DNA from: Istiophorus platypterus
Taxonomy: Eukaryota; Chordata; Actinopteri; Istiophoriformes; Istiophoridae
Assembly: GCA_016859345.1 (NCBI GenBank)
Contig: CM029131.1
Span: 10,448,533 to 10,512,532, forward strand
DNA: 64,000 bases
Reading direction: 5' to 3'
Part shown: positions 1 to 10,346 of the stretch, piece by piece
Position numbering within the stretch: the first letter of the stretch is position 1
Layout: every line of letters starts with the position of its first letter
Notes under the pieces: model-generated
What the model was told of the DNA's origin: nothing
What the model saw: the letters and a program-made list of their open reading frames with translations, nothing else
The model's database searches: none
Program-made: the position numbers and the translations under genes

Positions 1-735
1 CCGGCGTCTCCACCAACCCCCCAAGCAACACGAGCACGTACCCCGAAAGGCTGTTTCTCTTCCGACCCGGGAAAATGGAAAATGGAAAGAGCTAATAGCT
101 GTGCCCAAGTGTCCCGGGCCTATTTGGAAACATGGCGGTGGAAATGGGTAAAAAAAAAAAAAAAATCAGAATAGAGGGAGGCGAAGAGGAGGAGGAGGAG
201 GAGGAGGAGGAGGAGGAGGAGGAAGAGGAGGAGGAGGAGGATAGAAGCCGTGGGAAGTTGTATAAAGTCTCCTGAACCGTCCTGTCAGAGTTTCTCGGGT
301 GGTTGTGAGCGGAGGAATTGGACTCTGGGTTATTGGTGCTTTCCAGAACCAGCTTGAACCGACAGAAACCCGCCTGAGCCAAAAGGAGCTTTTTTCACTG
401 CCGTTCCTTTTTCCGTCGGTTCCCCTGGTTCTCTTCGGATCTCTCCTGGATCTCTTCGATCGCCGCTCGATCAGACGTTCTGTGGTCGTCTCGATCAGAG
501 CATCACATCTCTGATCCGTGGTGAATCAGGCGGGAGACTGAGATGGGTGGGGGCTCGGGTTTTGGGGGGGGGGGGGTCAATCTGAGGTGGTGAGGGTGTT
601 TTCAAATGTGAGAGCAGGTTGGAGAATTTCTTATCGGCACCGGCTGAGGTTTGCGCTTCCTTTCGAAACCTCGGCTTTTGGTTTCTCGACGTTTCGGCAA
701 TGTCAATGACTCCCCCTCTCCCTTCCGCCCCGCAG
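1..735 (+). other. End of the upstream erbb4 intron
   Basis: This is the 3' end of the intron before the transmembrane exon. It holds a (GGA)n tract (184-241), a 13-base G run (564-576) and a C/T-rich tract ending in CCCCGCAG at the acceptor (735). I looked for juxtamembrane JM-a or JM-b coding sequence (the mammalian TACE-cleavable and non-cleavable alternatives) and saw none, so those exons must lie upstream of base 1. Confidence 0.7.
184..241 (+). repeat. (GGA)n microsatellite
   Basis: Purine-only GGA repeat with one GAA interruption. The serine-rich reading frame on the opposite strand is only the repeat read as TCC codons. Confidence 0.95.
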
Positions 736-868
736 GACCCCCCTGATAGCAGCCGGCATTATCGGGAGCCTGTTCATCATCGTCATCCTGGCGCTCAGCG
801 TGGCCGTCTACGTTCGCCGCAAGAGCATCAAGAAGAAGAGGGCGTTGAGGCGGTTCCTGGAGACGGAG
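736..868 (+). CDS. erbb4: erbb4 exon: transmembrane helix and juxtamembrane NLS
   Basis: The exon starts after CCGCAG and ends GAG|GTGAGA. After one base completing a split codon it encodes 44 residues, TPLIAAGIIG to FLETE. They comprise the hydrophobic membrane-spanning segment (about residues 3-25) followed by the basic stop-transfer sequence RRKSIKKKRALRR. In human ERBB4 the latter anchors the helix and also acts as the nuclear localisation signal of the gamma-secretase-released intracellular domain. The A-V-Y-V stretch at the cytoplasmic end of the helix, which matters for gamma-secretase cleavage in mammals, is unchanged, so release of an intracellular domain is plausible. The human GxxGG pattern (AAGVIGGLF) is here AAGIIGSLF, a glycine-to-serine change in the helix-packing motif. 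The exon ends in phase 0 and joins the exon at 8832. Confidence 0.96.
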
Positions 869-1073
869 GTGAGAGGCTGGAGGTCGCCACAACCGCATAT
901 GGCGGCTGAAAATGCCGCGGTGTTTTGTTTTGTTTGTTTGTTTTTTTCCTCCTGCTGTTAACCGCTATTTCGCCAAAGACGCAGAGTTGGAGAATTAATT
1001 GTTGCATTCACAACTACCGGATAAATTAGTTGTAGATTCATACTGTGTTGTCTTCAAGAAATTGCTGCGTTGT

Positions 1074-1107
1074 AATGAATTTTATTGATCCCAGAGAGGA
1101 AATTGGG
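1074..1107 (+). repeat. Interspersed-repeat tail remnant (TTTATTGATCCCAGAGAGGAAATT type)
   Basis: The sequence TTTTATTGATCCCAGAGAGG followed by AAATTGGG resembles the 3' end shared by many fish LINE/SINE copies (TTTATTGATCCC...GGGAAATT). Only the tail is recognisable. The match is from memory, so family assignment is tentative. Confidence 0.45.
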
Positions 1108-2139
1108 AAAAGCTTGTATTGCTATTAATGTGGAAAAAAAAAAGTTATACTTTGGATTTTTACTTGATTAAACTAGAAAAACAAGCTGAACTAGAAACTT
1201 CAGTGGGATGTTCCCACAGTTTTCTGCCCTTTTAAGGACTTTTTCTTAATCCTGTTTCCTTAATTTCTGATGCCGGACCTCCCCCTCTCTTTGAGATCCT
1301 TTCCCTCAAAGCTGCAGCACCGTATTGCAGATGGATACCGACCCACCTAGGCTCATGAGCAAACCTTGAATTATTAAACCTTGGCTGTGGTACTTAGCCA
1401 AACCACGCGGCACGCGGGAGGTTTTAAGATTATGCACGGCCGCCATCGTCCATCGATCTGGCCTTGAGGAGGGTTCACTTCTCGGAAGCATTAGACGGTC
1501 AGAGGCAGACTTTATATTCATGGGAGGGAGTTAAAAGACGGAGGTGTAGGCGAGTCCAGGGTTTATGTGCACACGCGTGCGTGTCGGTGCTCCGGTTGTT
1601 CACCTTTGTGCCGCCACAAGAAGCCCTCCCCCCTTTGCCCCCCGTGCGGTCATGTCATCGCTGCAGGTCCGGCGAGCGGCCTCGTCCAGCAGAGCGGGAC
1701 GGGCTGCCTGTCCGTCCGCATTAGTGTAATTTACAGGTGGAGGCGGCGGCGTTATAGACAGCTGTCAGGCCAGAGACGGGGAATTGGATGAGGGCGGCCG
1801 AGGGCGGGTTTCTCCGCCTGATCCCGGCCACGCGCATCCATCTTAATCGACCCGGCCCCGTCCCGACGGCCCCCTTGACCGGGAGGGAAGTCGTCAGTCC
1901 GAGCGGATTCGCTAATGTACTGTCAGAGAGACAGAGGGGCGGGGGGGGGGGGGTCGGGCAGGCTTTTTCACAACCCCTTTATTGCATCTCCCCGCTCAGG
2001 GTCCCCGAGACCAATTCCTGCTCCCGCAGAGCTCGACTCACTGCCCTGACCAGGAAAACGTGAATTACAGCCAGCCCGGTCAATTTTTCCTGCCCCTCCT
2101 AATTGGGTGTAAAAGTAATTAGACATAATAAAATCTTTA

Positions 2140-2225
2140 ACGCCGGCGGCAGGGCGGCCCACAGGTTAGACGGACCACTCATTAAGTCTAGGTCACGGGT
2201 TCAACCTCCACAACGGCCCGTGGCC
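2140..2225 (+). repeat. Possible tRNA-derived SINE remnant
   Basis: GGTTCAACC at 2198-2206 resembles a pol III B box (GGTTCGANNCC), and an upstream GGTTAGACGGACCACTCATT segment sits about where a tRNA-like head would be. No intact tRNA cloverleaf could be drawn, so this is not called a tRNA gene. Confidence 0.3.
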
Positions 2226-2939
2226 AAGCGCATTAGCGGCCCTGTTGCGGCGGTCCTGAGCCTGGCGCTGACCCTGCCCGACCTTCGCAGGTCATCGCGT
2301 GTAAGAGCATTAGCCGGAAGGAGGAAAGCTGCGGATCAAGAATCGGGAAATCGTCCGACAGCTGGGGGAGGGAATATATAATCTTTAGCCATCATTGGAG
2401 CTAAAAAAAAGAAAAAGAAAAGAAGGGATTTAATGAAATAAAATGACAGTTTATATGATCATTATGGGAAACTCGGGCTGCACCGATATCTGCTAAAACT
2501 ATTCCGAAAGCATAATGTGCTTGATTTTGTTGCAAGCTCTTGTTTCATAAGGCGGCGGCTTCTTCGTCTGGAATTAAATTCCTCCCCTGGACAAATCCCT
2601 ACGTGCATTCAATTCACGCCGCATGCAAACTCGGCGCGTACGCGCAGACACCCCCCCCCCCGCCATCGCCGTTCGCCGTCCACCTGAGTGCTGTTCGCCG
2701 AGCTCTCACCAGCCCAGCATGCTAAAAAAAAAAAAGAGACCTTTCGCTCCTCGCAGTCTGTATCACACTTTCCAGAGGCTTTTTTTTTTTTCCTCCTCGG
2801 CTGATGAAACCGAGCGATAGGCTCGGGACGGCCGGCGAATGCGGATTCTCTTATTCAAACAAATAACAGAGCCGTGACCGTGCCCGTGAACGGAGATCAA
2901 GCTTGTCTGGGCGAGGGATTTGGGGGACGGCGGAGGCTC

Positions 2940-3115
2940 TGCTGGGACCCCCCCCCTCGAACTCCCCCCCCGCCTCCTCCGCCTCCACCACCTCCACCCC
3001 CTCCCTTACTCTCCCTATCTGCCTCAGCTTTCTTTTTTTTTCCAAACAGAGAGCTCACCTTTGTGCTGGACGGGGGGGCGGCGGCGGCGGCAGGGGGGCG
3101 CGGGGGGGTTCTCCA
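2940..3115 (+). repeat. C-rich then G-rich low-complexity segment
   Basis: A (CCT/CCA)n and poly-C block (about 2947-3007) is followed 65 bases later by several G runs of 6-7 (3070-3110). The latter could form G-quadruplexes on the + strand. Confidence 0.7.
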
Positions 3116-5660
3116 GTGCGCGCTGTCAAAACGTGATCTGAGCGCTCAGCAGGCATTTCCATATCAAGGACAAGTGTGAAGGCTGCTGTACAGCGTTGAC
3201 TTGCAAAATACACTATTTCATTTCTTTATCGTCTTCTTTGTTTTACTATTCACTGTCTCTATCTTTTCTTACATCTCTACTTTCTCCCTCTCTCTTCTTC
3301 TTCTCCATTTTGATCTCTTTATCTGCCTCCCTTGCGGGCTGGCGCTTTTATTCTTCTATCTTTAACTCCGTTTTTGTTGTGGTTTTTTTTTTTCTCTCTT
3401 TTCTTCCCCCGCTCTCTTGCTCTCTCACCTTGGAAGAAATACAGAGACTAATAAGAAAAGGCCCTGTCTCGCACCGTGGCGCCTTTTGAAGAAGCCCCTG
3501 AAAACAAATTGCTTTTTTTTTTTTTTCTTCTTTTTTCCTTTCTCTCAATGAGAAAACAGCACAACACAGCAGAGTCCGCTCACTGTTGCGGCGTGACCCC
3601 AGGGGGCCTCGAACTTTGACCCCCGGTCCACCGAGGCAGGACTAATACGCTTGGAGTCCCCCCGCCCCCCCTTCCTCAACTCCAAGGTCCTCTTCCAGCT
3701 GCTGTTGTGCAGACGAGCGCCATGTGAGCGTTTCAGCACCACAGGCTGTGGACAGCTCTCTCACTGCTCCCCTGCTCCTTATGGGAAAAATTCAGCTTTT
3801 TGAGGGGGGGGGGCTGGACAGCTCCCGTTGCTCAACCCCAGTCCGGGCTGACTGAACAGAGGCACGAGGCATCATTAAAAATTCGATGCGGTGCAGCCGA
3901 GCACTGCTCAAAACAAGCGGAGCCTTATGTTAAATTTAAGTCGGGACCCCGAGCGTTTCGACAGACACCACAACGCACAACACGCGTCACGCGAGGACGA
4001 GAAGAGTCGAACTTTTCCGTTTCGTGCCACAGGTTCAACCGTAAAAAAGAAAAGAGGCCAAAACCTCAGGGAATCTCCCGGATAGTTGGTACAAATTATA
4101 TCTATCTATTACATCTCAGCTTCTCAGTCGTAAGATAACGCAAAATTCTAATTATCCCGCTGACCCCGAACGCCCCCGGATCTGTAATCTCAGAGCAACG
4201 TTGAAGGTTAAATCTGGTTGATTACAACTTAGATTCAACTTTAGTAGGTTTGTCAACTGCTTCAAAATTTATTTTATCTGGTTTCGTGTCTGGTCTCTCT
4301 GTCTTGTTGAAACTGCCCCGTCGATCCCAAAATCCATCAGGGTGTCTCGTCTTTAAAGGACGTAAACATTTATGGAGACTGGTTTCTTCTGACCCGCCCG
4401 TGGTCCTGCATGCTCACAGCTCTCCTCTGCGACGATGGGTTGTTTAAGTAATTTTTGAGCGCTCCCACTCTTCTCCTTTTTACCTCGGAATAAATTGGCT
4501 CAGATAATTTGGCTAGCTTATCTATCTGCTTGTATAAAACAGCGATGCCCCCCCCCTCGCCGAGCCCCAGGGCCACGGAGTTTCAATCCAATCAGGAGCT
4601 AATCGGACGGGCAGAAAGTAGAAAACACGCAGTTCTAGGGTTCTCCGAGGTCCGGGAACGGCAGTGGCCGCTCTTAATGCATGCAAATATTTTTTTTCTC
4701 TCTTTCTCTCTCCACCTCGGCGGAATCGGGCCTCGTGACTATACTTCAGAAAAGGAGCGTGGGCGTTCGCCTCGCACCCGAAACGCCCCTGAAACTTGAA
4801 CCGGTGAGAGACTGAGGGAAATGACCGGAGCTTGCCAGGGATTCATGTCTAGAGACGCGGCGCTGCGGTAATGCTGTTCAGATGCAGACGGCGAAAAAGG
4901 AGGGTTGAGTTCACCGCTGCTGGGGTGAGCTCCCTAATACAAAGAGGGAAGATCCAGGCGTTCTGATCGACTCGCTCTCCCACTATTAGGCACAAATTGG
5001 CCTAATGAGCTCGCTCCGTGTGGAAGTATAGCAGGAGCACGATTAGCTGCTCCGACCAGATACCCCGACCCTACACGCCTCCAGCTTGCTAGTTAGATCA
5101 CCGTTGCGTTATTAAATCCGTGACTTGATCCGAGTCGCTTATTGGGCCACATCTTTCCTGCGCTCTCCCTTTTGCTCCTTAAATTACAAAAAGCCAAAAC
5201 CTCGCCAGTGATGAGCTGCCAGTACCGGCCCCCGTCACCGCAATCGCTGTGTGTGTTTGTGTTTGAGGGGGGCGGTGGGTGCAAAAAGTTTGCGGCGTGG
5301 AAAACCCCGTGTCGCCCGATTTCAATTACACGGGCGCAACAAATGCAGCATTTCATGTGGCGGATGTGAACATTAAAGCGTGTACCCGGGGGTTCGCGGA
5401 ACAGGTTTATGTTGGAGGACACTGTTTACTCATTCAGCACACAATAATTCTGTGAATGTATTCAGGCCCGAGGCCCGAGCGCACTCGCTTATTTGTCCAA
5501 TGAAGCGGCCGGATCCTCTCCGCCGCGCCGCCGGCGAGGCTCGTTTGACGGAGGCGCGGCGCATTATTAGCTGGTAAATAAAGTGGCGCGGCGAGCGTGT
5601 GTGAGCGGGAATGAGCTCAAGAGAGTTTTGCAGGCCCTGGGTCTGCATCTTATTTGATGG

Positions 5661-5757
5661 ACCTCTTCTCTCCCCTCCTCCCCCTCCTCCTCTCCTCCCC
5701 CTCCTCCTCTCCTCCCCCTCCTCCTCTCCTCACCCCTCCTCCTCTCTCCACTCCCCA
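5661..5757 (+). repeat. CT-rich short tandem repeat, about 18-bp unit
   Basis: Pyrimidine-only tandem units resembling CTCCTCCTCTCCTCCCCC, repeated about five times with minor variation. Confidence 0.8.
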
Positions 5758-5934
5758 TCAGTCCAGTCCAGCCTCGTCCTAATGAAGCAATAACAGCTAC
5801 AGCCTGTTACCATCTGCTCTTATTACTGCTCCGTCGCCACCTCCCTGCGCCTCGTCTCTGCCCTCGCTTTCCCGAATCGCTCCATTTCTCCCCGGCTACA
5901 GCTCCGCCGCTTTCCCTCTCATCCGTGAAGCGTT

Positions 5935-5935
<1 letters not shown>

Positions 5936-5969
<34 letters not shown>
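5936..5969 (+). repeat. (CA)17 microsatellite
   Basis: Uninterrupted CA dinucleotide repeat. Confidence 0.97.
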
Positions 5970-5973
<4 letters not shown>

Positions 5974-6180
5974 GCCGATGCCGTTAATGCTCTTTGCCCA
6001 GATACCTGGATGATGCCGTGGATTTGACCGGTCTGTCTCCCTGTGGACGCAGACACAGACAGTCAGCGGTGCATTCACAGGCCTCTGTCCTCTGCCTCTT
6101 CGCCTGGGTCACTTTGCCCCGAAGTGTCGCTAAACCCAGAAAACTGAGGACGGAGGAGAGTCCAGACTGGAAGAGCTGGA

Positions 6181-6774
6181 CAGGGAGACAGACAGTAGGA
6201 CATACAGAGGGACAGGAAGACAGACAGACAGTAAGACAGACAGATAGACAGACAGACAGACAATAAGACGGACAGTAAGACGGACAGACGGACAGTAAGA
6301 TAGACGGACAGCAAGACAGACAGACGGAGGGACAGGAAGACACACAGTCAGACAGATAGACAGACAGTAAGACAGACAGTAAGACAGCAAGACAAACAAA
6401 CGGACAGACAGACAGACGGATAGACAGACAGACAGATAGATAGATAGATCGATAGACAGACAGACTGAGACAGACAAAGAGACAGACAGAAAGATAGACA
6501 GACAGATAGACAGTAAGACAGACAGACTGACAGATAGATAGATAGATAGATAGACAGAGAGACAGACAGGCAGACAGACAGATAGATAGATGATAGATAG
6601 ACAGATAGACATGCAGATAGATAGATAGACAGACAGATAAATAGATAGACAGACAGACAGATAGATAGACAGAGAGACAGACAGGCAGACAGACAGATAG
6701 ATAGATGATAGATAGACAGACAGATAGACAGATAGATAGATAGACAGACAGATAAACAGATAGATAGATAGATA
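6181..6774 (+). repeat. (GACA/GATA)n array, about 590 bp
   Basis: A long mixture of GACA and GATA tetranucleotides. The first half is mostly GACA with scattered GTAAGACA and GACG variants; the second half alternates short GATA and GACA blocks. Two stretches near 6545-6610 and 6660-6730 are near-identical (AGACAGAGAGACAGACAGGC...), suggesting internal segmental duplication. A 227-codon open frame on the minus strand (6130-6813, alternating Leu-Ser-Val/Ile-Tyr) is the repeat translated and not a gene. GATA/GACA arrays are historically the Bkm class of satellite. Confidence 0.95.
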
Positions 6775-6822
6775 CTTAATTGTCACTGCACATAAAATAC
6801 AAAAAAATTTCATTTGGCATCA
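6768..6822 (+). repeat. Repeat-element end flanking the GATA array
   Basis: GATACTTAATTGTCACTGCA followed by a CAAAAAAATTTCATTTGGCAT segment resembles the terminal segment of a dispersed fish element (GATACTTTATTGTCATTG...AATTTNNTTTGGCA) that is often found next to GATA tetranucleotide tails. This suggests the array grew from the tail of an inserted element. Confidence 0.4.
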
Positions 6823-7997
6823 GTCGCAGGTTAAAGGTCTAAAATATAAATATATAAAATATATAAAAGAAACACTTTACTGTAAATATGAAGTAAACAA
6901 CAATAGTGCCTGAAAGTTTAGGTAAGTCAACAGTCAATCTTTACAATGACAGTTTTTAAGACAGTATTAACAAGAGAGAATCCTTGTTACTTTTGGCACA
7001 ATTCTGGTTAAATAAATGTAATGAACAGGGCTGTTTTTTTCCCTTTGACTTTTAAGTCGATAAAAACAGGTAAATTTGCTTAGGAACCTTTAGGAAATAG
7101 AAATAGAAATAAAATACTCCTATAATCTGCCTTTATGAATTCTTCTTATTCCGAAGAGGCACAAGGCCCCTTGTTCCTGGTGAACTTTGCCTCGTTTCTG
7201 GACTTTTCGAGAAACGAGTGTCTTGAACTGACTTAACAAAAAGCCAGATAAATTTATCAAACAAAAAAAAACCAAAACACAACAACTGATACTAAAAATT
7301 GTTTAAATATAGTTATTTTTTGACCATGAAAATAGTGTTTGACAACAGCAGGTAGATTGTCCAAACGTCATGCAGTGTTTTGTCTGTTTGTACGGTTGTA
7401 ATTAATTCGAGAGAAGACTGAATGACTAGGTGCGATGGAGGTTTCCAACGGCCCCGCTATCGCACAATCACTCAGCGCCACGGCAGAATTTATCCCTCAT
7501 ACCTTCTTCCCACTGCTCCGTCTGCTCGCTCGCTTCCCGTGGCGATACCTCAGCGGGCCCGCGACGCGGCCCCCCCAGGGAGGAGGGGGGCCCGGCCATA
7601 ACAGTGGCCATTAAGCGGCGTGTCATTGCCGAGCCGCGGGGCCAATGTCATCCATCCTGCAGCCCCGGGGCCCGGCGCCGCCATCGCCGGGTCCTATTGC
7701 GCTGATGGTTTTATATCACATTGAGTAAGTGCTTGTATGGCTGACCGACTGATATATGGCCTCATTATATTGTTTGATGGCCACGGTCGAGCCGGGTGAT
7801 TATGCCGCTGATAAACCGCGGCGGACGAGGGACTCGATTGGCTGATAGCCTCATTAAGACATGTATTGATCAGAGGCATTGACTCATTGTGTGTGTGTGT
7901 GTGGTTGTGTATAGATGATATCAGCGCGGATCTGCATGTGTTATCAATATTTGTGACTCGTGTAGTGCACTGTATGCTGTCTGGTTGAATCTAGGTG

Positions 7998-7998
<1 letters not shown>

Positions 7999-8050
<52 letters not shown>
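7999..8050 (+). repeat. (TG)26 microsatellite
   Basis: Uninterrupted TG repeat inside the first large intron. Confidence 0.97.
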
Positions 8051-8051
<1 letters not shown>

Positions 8052-8806
8052 CCCTTCCTTCCCTCCCATGTGGCCCAGATCTTTTAACAGCTCGGTTACA
8101 GGTGCGAGCTCCTGCCCCGGCCGCCCTCACCGACCCCGGCTGGTGGCGTGGCGGGCGGGCCGGCCACGGCCGCTGGGACGCCGCTCGGCGTCAGCTGTCG
8201 CCGGCGGCCAGGGCGGCGCAGAGGAGGCCCGACACAACCTCGAGCTGGAATTGTCTTTGTATGTGCACAGCTGGTGAGCTGTCCCTCTTTGTCGGCCGCG
8301 ATAGCAGCTGACGCCGGGCTCTGATTTGTTTGGCGGCGGGCACGCTACGACGGCCCGCTCTTGTAACTGCCAGCCTCGACGGAACTTCACGATCGCGGCC
8401 CCTGAATTATTTGTTTTTTCGTAAACATGTTTGCCTGTTGCAAAAATCGTGACTATCAGTGCCGGACAGTCTCTGTTTTCTGGCTGCTTAATTATTTGCT
8501 ACAACAATGGGAAAAAAAGAGAAACTTGGCTTGTTCGTCTTTCAGTTTTCTTTCCATGAGTTTCTTTTCACTTATTAATTCAAATCGAGCGGTCCCGACC
8601 AGCCAAGGTGCGTTTTTATCATTCCGAGGGTCAAGAGCAAAAGGGTAAAAAAATATATATATTTCAACTCGGAGCAGAAGAAGACACGCTTCAGGTTTTT
8701 AGTGGTTTGACAACAAAAGCAGTAGCCATGAGGAATGCTTGTCATGCTTTTGTTACGAGTTTTCTATAAAAGAAGCAGTGAGTGGGATTAAAATTTGAAA
8801 TATGTA

Positions 8807-8831
8807 TGTGTGTGTGTGTGTGTGGGACCAG
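8807..8831 (+). promoter_or_regulatory. Atypical 3' splice site: (TG)9 in place of a pyrimidine tract
   Basis: The acceptor of the exon at 8832 reads (TG)9 at 8807-8824, then GGACCAG. No C/T tract lies within about 25 bases of the AG. In mammalian CFTR exon 9, UG repeats at this position bind TDP-43 and promote skipping. A comparable effect here is inference. Confidence 0.7.
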
Positions 8832-8954
8832 CTGGTGGAGCCCCTGACCCCCAGTGGAACGGCCCCTAACCAGGCTCAGCTTCGGATCCTGAAAGAGACG
8901 GAGCTGAAGAGGGTCAAGATTCTGGGTTCGGGAGCTTTTGGAACCGTCTACAAG
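8832..8954 (+). CDS. erbb4: erbb4 exon: juxtamembrane activation segment and glycine-rich loop
   Basis: 41 codons in phase 0 at both ends, LVEPLTPSGT to GTVYK, between ACCAG and AAG|GTCAGT. The first about 30 residues (NQAQLRILKETELKRVKIL) correspond to the juxtamembrane latch that stabilises the asymmetric kinase dimer in EGFR-family receptors. GSGAFGTVYK is the ATP-binding glycine-rich loop. The sequence differs from the human exon at only about one position (KVLGSG to KILGSG). Both flanks are GT-rich: a (TG)9 acceptor tract and a GTGTGCATGTGTGCGCGTGT-like stretch after the donor (about 8955-8992). Because the exon is a multiple of three, skipping would give an in-frame protein lacking the glycine loop, expected to be kinase-dead. 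Confidence 0.97.
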
Positions 8955-9834
8955 GTCAGTGCGTGTGCATGTGTGCGCGTGTCTGTGTCTGCATTTGCAA
9001 GACCCTGTTTATACATGTGTGTGCATATACATTATTCACACGCCAGCCCTCATTCAAATTTGCAGCCTCCAGATTATAAATCAAACATCAGTGAATCAGC
9101 GAAACGGCGAAGAAGACACCCGGGCCCAAAGTCTCCCTCAGCAGGCGCCGCTCTGCCAGGGCGGCGGAACCACTCCGCTTGACAACCTAAACAATAAGCA
9201 TAAACATTTCCCTTTTGTTTCCTGATAGACGCGAGCCTAGGGCAGCTCAAGGACCTGGAACAGAAACTGCTGTTTGCTTGCCAAATCCGCTGCCCTTGGT
9301 AAAATTATTCATACAACCCCCAAAACTCAGCAAACCCATTGAATAAATACTGCATTTTCTACCACCAGCTCTAAAATCCTCCCAATACCGATATTGATGG
9401 GCCTGTTTAATTTTATAGCCATATTTTATTACAATTAATCTGCATACATAGTCTGCCATCAATTTATAGCCATATTATGATCCGCAGCCCCTTGCTTATA
9501 GCAGATGATTGAATTCAGGTGCCGTAAAGCGGACGAAGTCGTCATATTTCTTCATTTCGATTCTCTTTTCCCATTGGCTTTATTGAAGGAGTCGGGATTC
9601 ACCTTAGAGCAGGTCAGGCGCCTCGAATAATGGACCGTTTTTACACAGCGACGAACGTGTCGCCAGAACAGGGACCCTGCATATGCACACACCGGTCCAG
9701 GGGAGTCAGACCTTCGGAGGAATGTCTGCAAAGGACAGTAGACGTTGTTAAACGCAGGCAGTACCCGTCAGCGCCATCGTGTTTATTGAGACTTACAGCG
9801 CTGCGTTTATGGTGATTGCTTGTATATATTTCAG
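8955..9834 (+). other. erbb4 intron (880 bp)
   Basis: It begins with a GT-rich stretch and ends with TTGTATATATTTCAG at the acceptor. The middle (about 9235-9520) is AT-rich unique sequence with a 14-base direct repeat, TTTATAGCCATATT, at 9413-9426 and 9462-9475. No coding exon is seen. Confidence 0.75.
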
Positions 9835-9933
9835 GGCATCTGGGTCCCGGAGGGTGAGACTGTGAAGATCCCGGTGGCTATTAAAATCCTCAACGAGGCC
9901 ACCGGCCCCAAAGCCAACGTGGAGTTCATGGAC
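9835..9933 (+). CDS. erbb4: erbb4 exon: kinase beta-3 strand with catalytic lysine
   Basis: 33 codons, phase 0 to phase 0, GIWVPEGETV to ANVEFMD, between TTTCAG and GAC|GTGAGT. VAIKILNEATG contains the conserved VAIK lysine (human K751), which positions ATP phosphates. The sequence matches human ERBB4 except for small changes such as NETTG to NEATG. Removing the exon would keep frame but delete the essential lysine. Confidence 0.97.
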
Positions 9934-10346
9934 GTGAGTATTTATATCAAAGACATTTTTCGCCGTCTGCTCCGCGTTTTGTTTTTTGTTTTTTTTGTTT
10001 TTCCTCGTGGGCCCCGGGGCCGTAAAAAAAAAAAAAAGCCTTCGGCCTCGTCGAAAAAAGGCACAGCCGGGCTGCGTGGGGGCCGCATTCCGGCGGTAAG
10101 TTCTTATGAGAGCGCCGTCTCAGGCCCCCGGGGGCCGGCAATAAAGCGGACCCGGCTCCCCGATGCATGTGCTGAACGAGACTCTATTAAAAAAACAGCA
10201 CTTGTTTACGAGATGTGGCTTTATTGGAACCCAGGAGTGACGGAGGGGGGAGAAGGAGCCGGGGATGGGGACTGGGGGGGGGCAGCTCTTATCTCTGTCA
10301 CCTTCCTCCTTTCTCCTCCTTCCACTCTCCACTTGTCGCACGGGTT

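Larger units (their letters stand above)
869..8831 (+). other. erbb4 intron (7963 bp) after the transmembrane exon
   Basis: No coding potential conserved with a known family is seen. It contains an interspersed-repeat tail remnant (1074-1107), a possible tRNA-derived SINE remnant (2140-2225), C/G-rich low complexity (2940-3115), CT repeats (5661-5757), CA/GT arrays (5936-5969, 7999-8050), and the GATA/GACA array with its flank (6181-6822). The stretch 7580-7890 is complex, repeat-poor and rich in ATTA/CAAT-like motifs. The long reading frames here are translations of simple repeats. Confidence 0.75.

Noticed and set aside
6130..6813. 227-codon minus-strand open frame rich in Leu/Ser/Tyr/Val
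   Set aside because: It is a translation of the GATA/GACA tetranucleotide array; periodic and without a domain.
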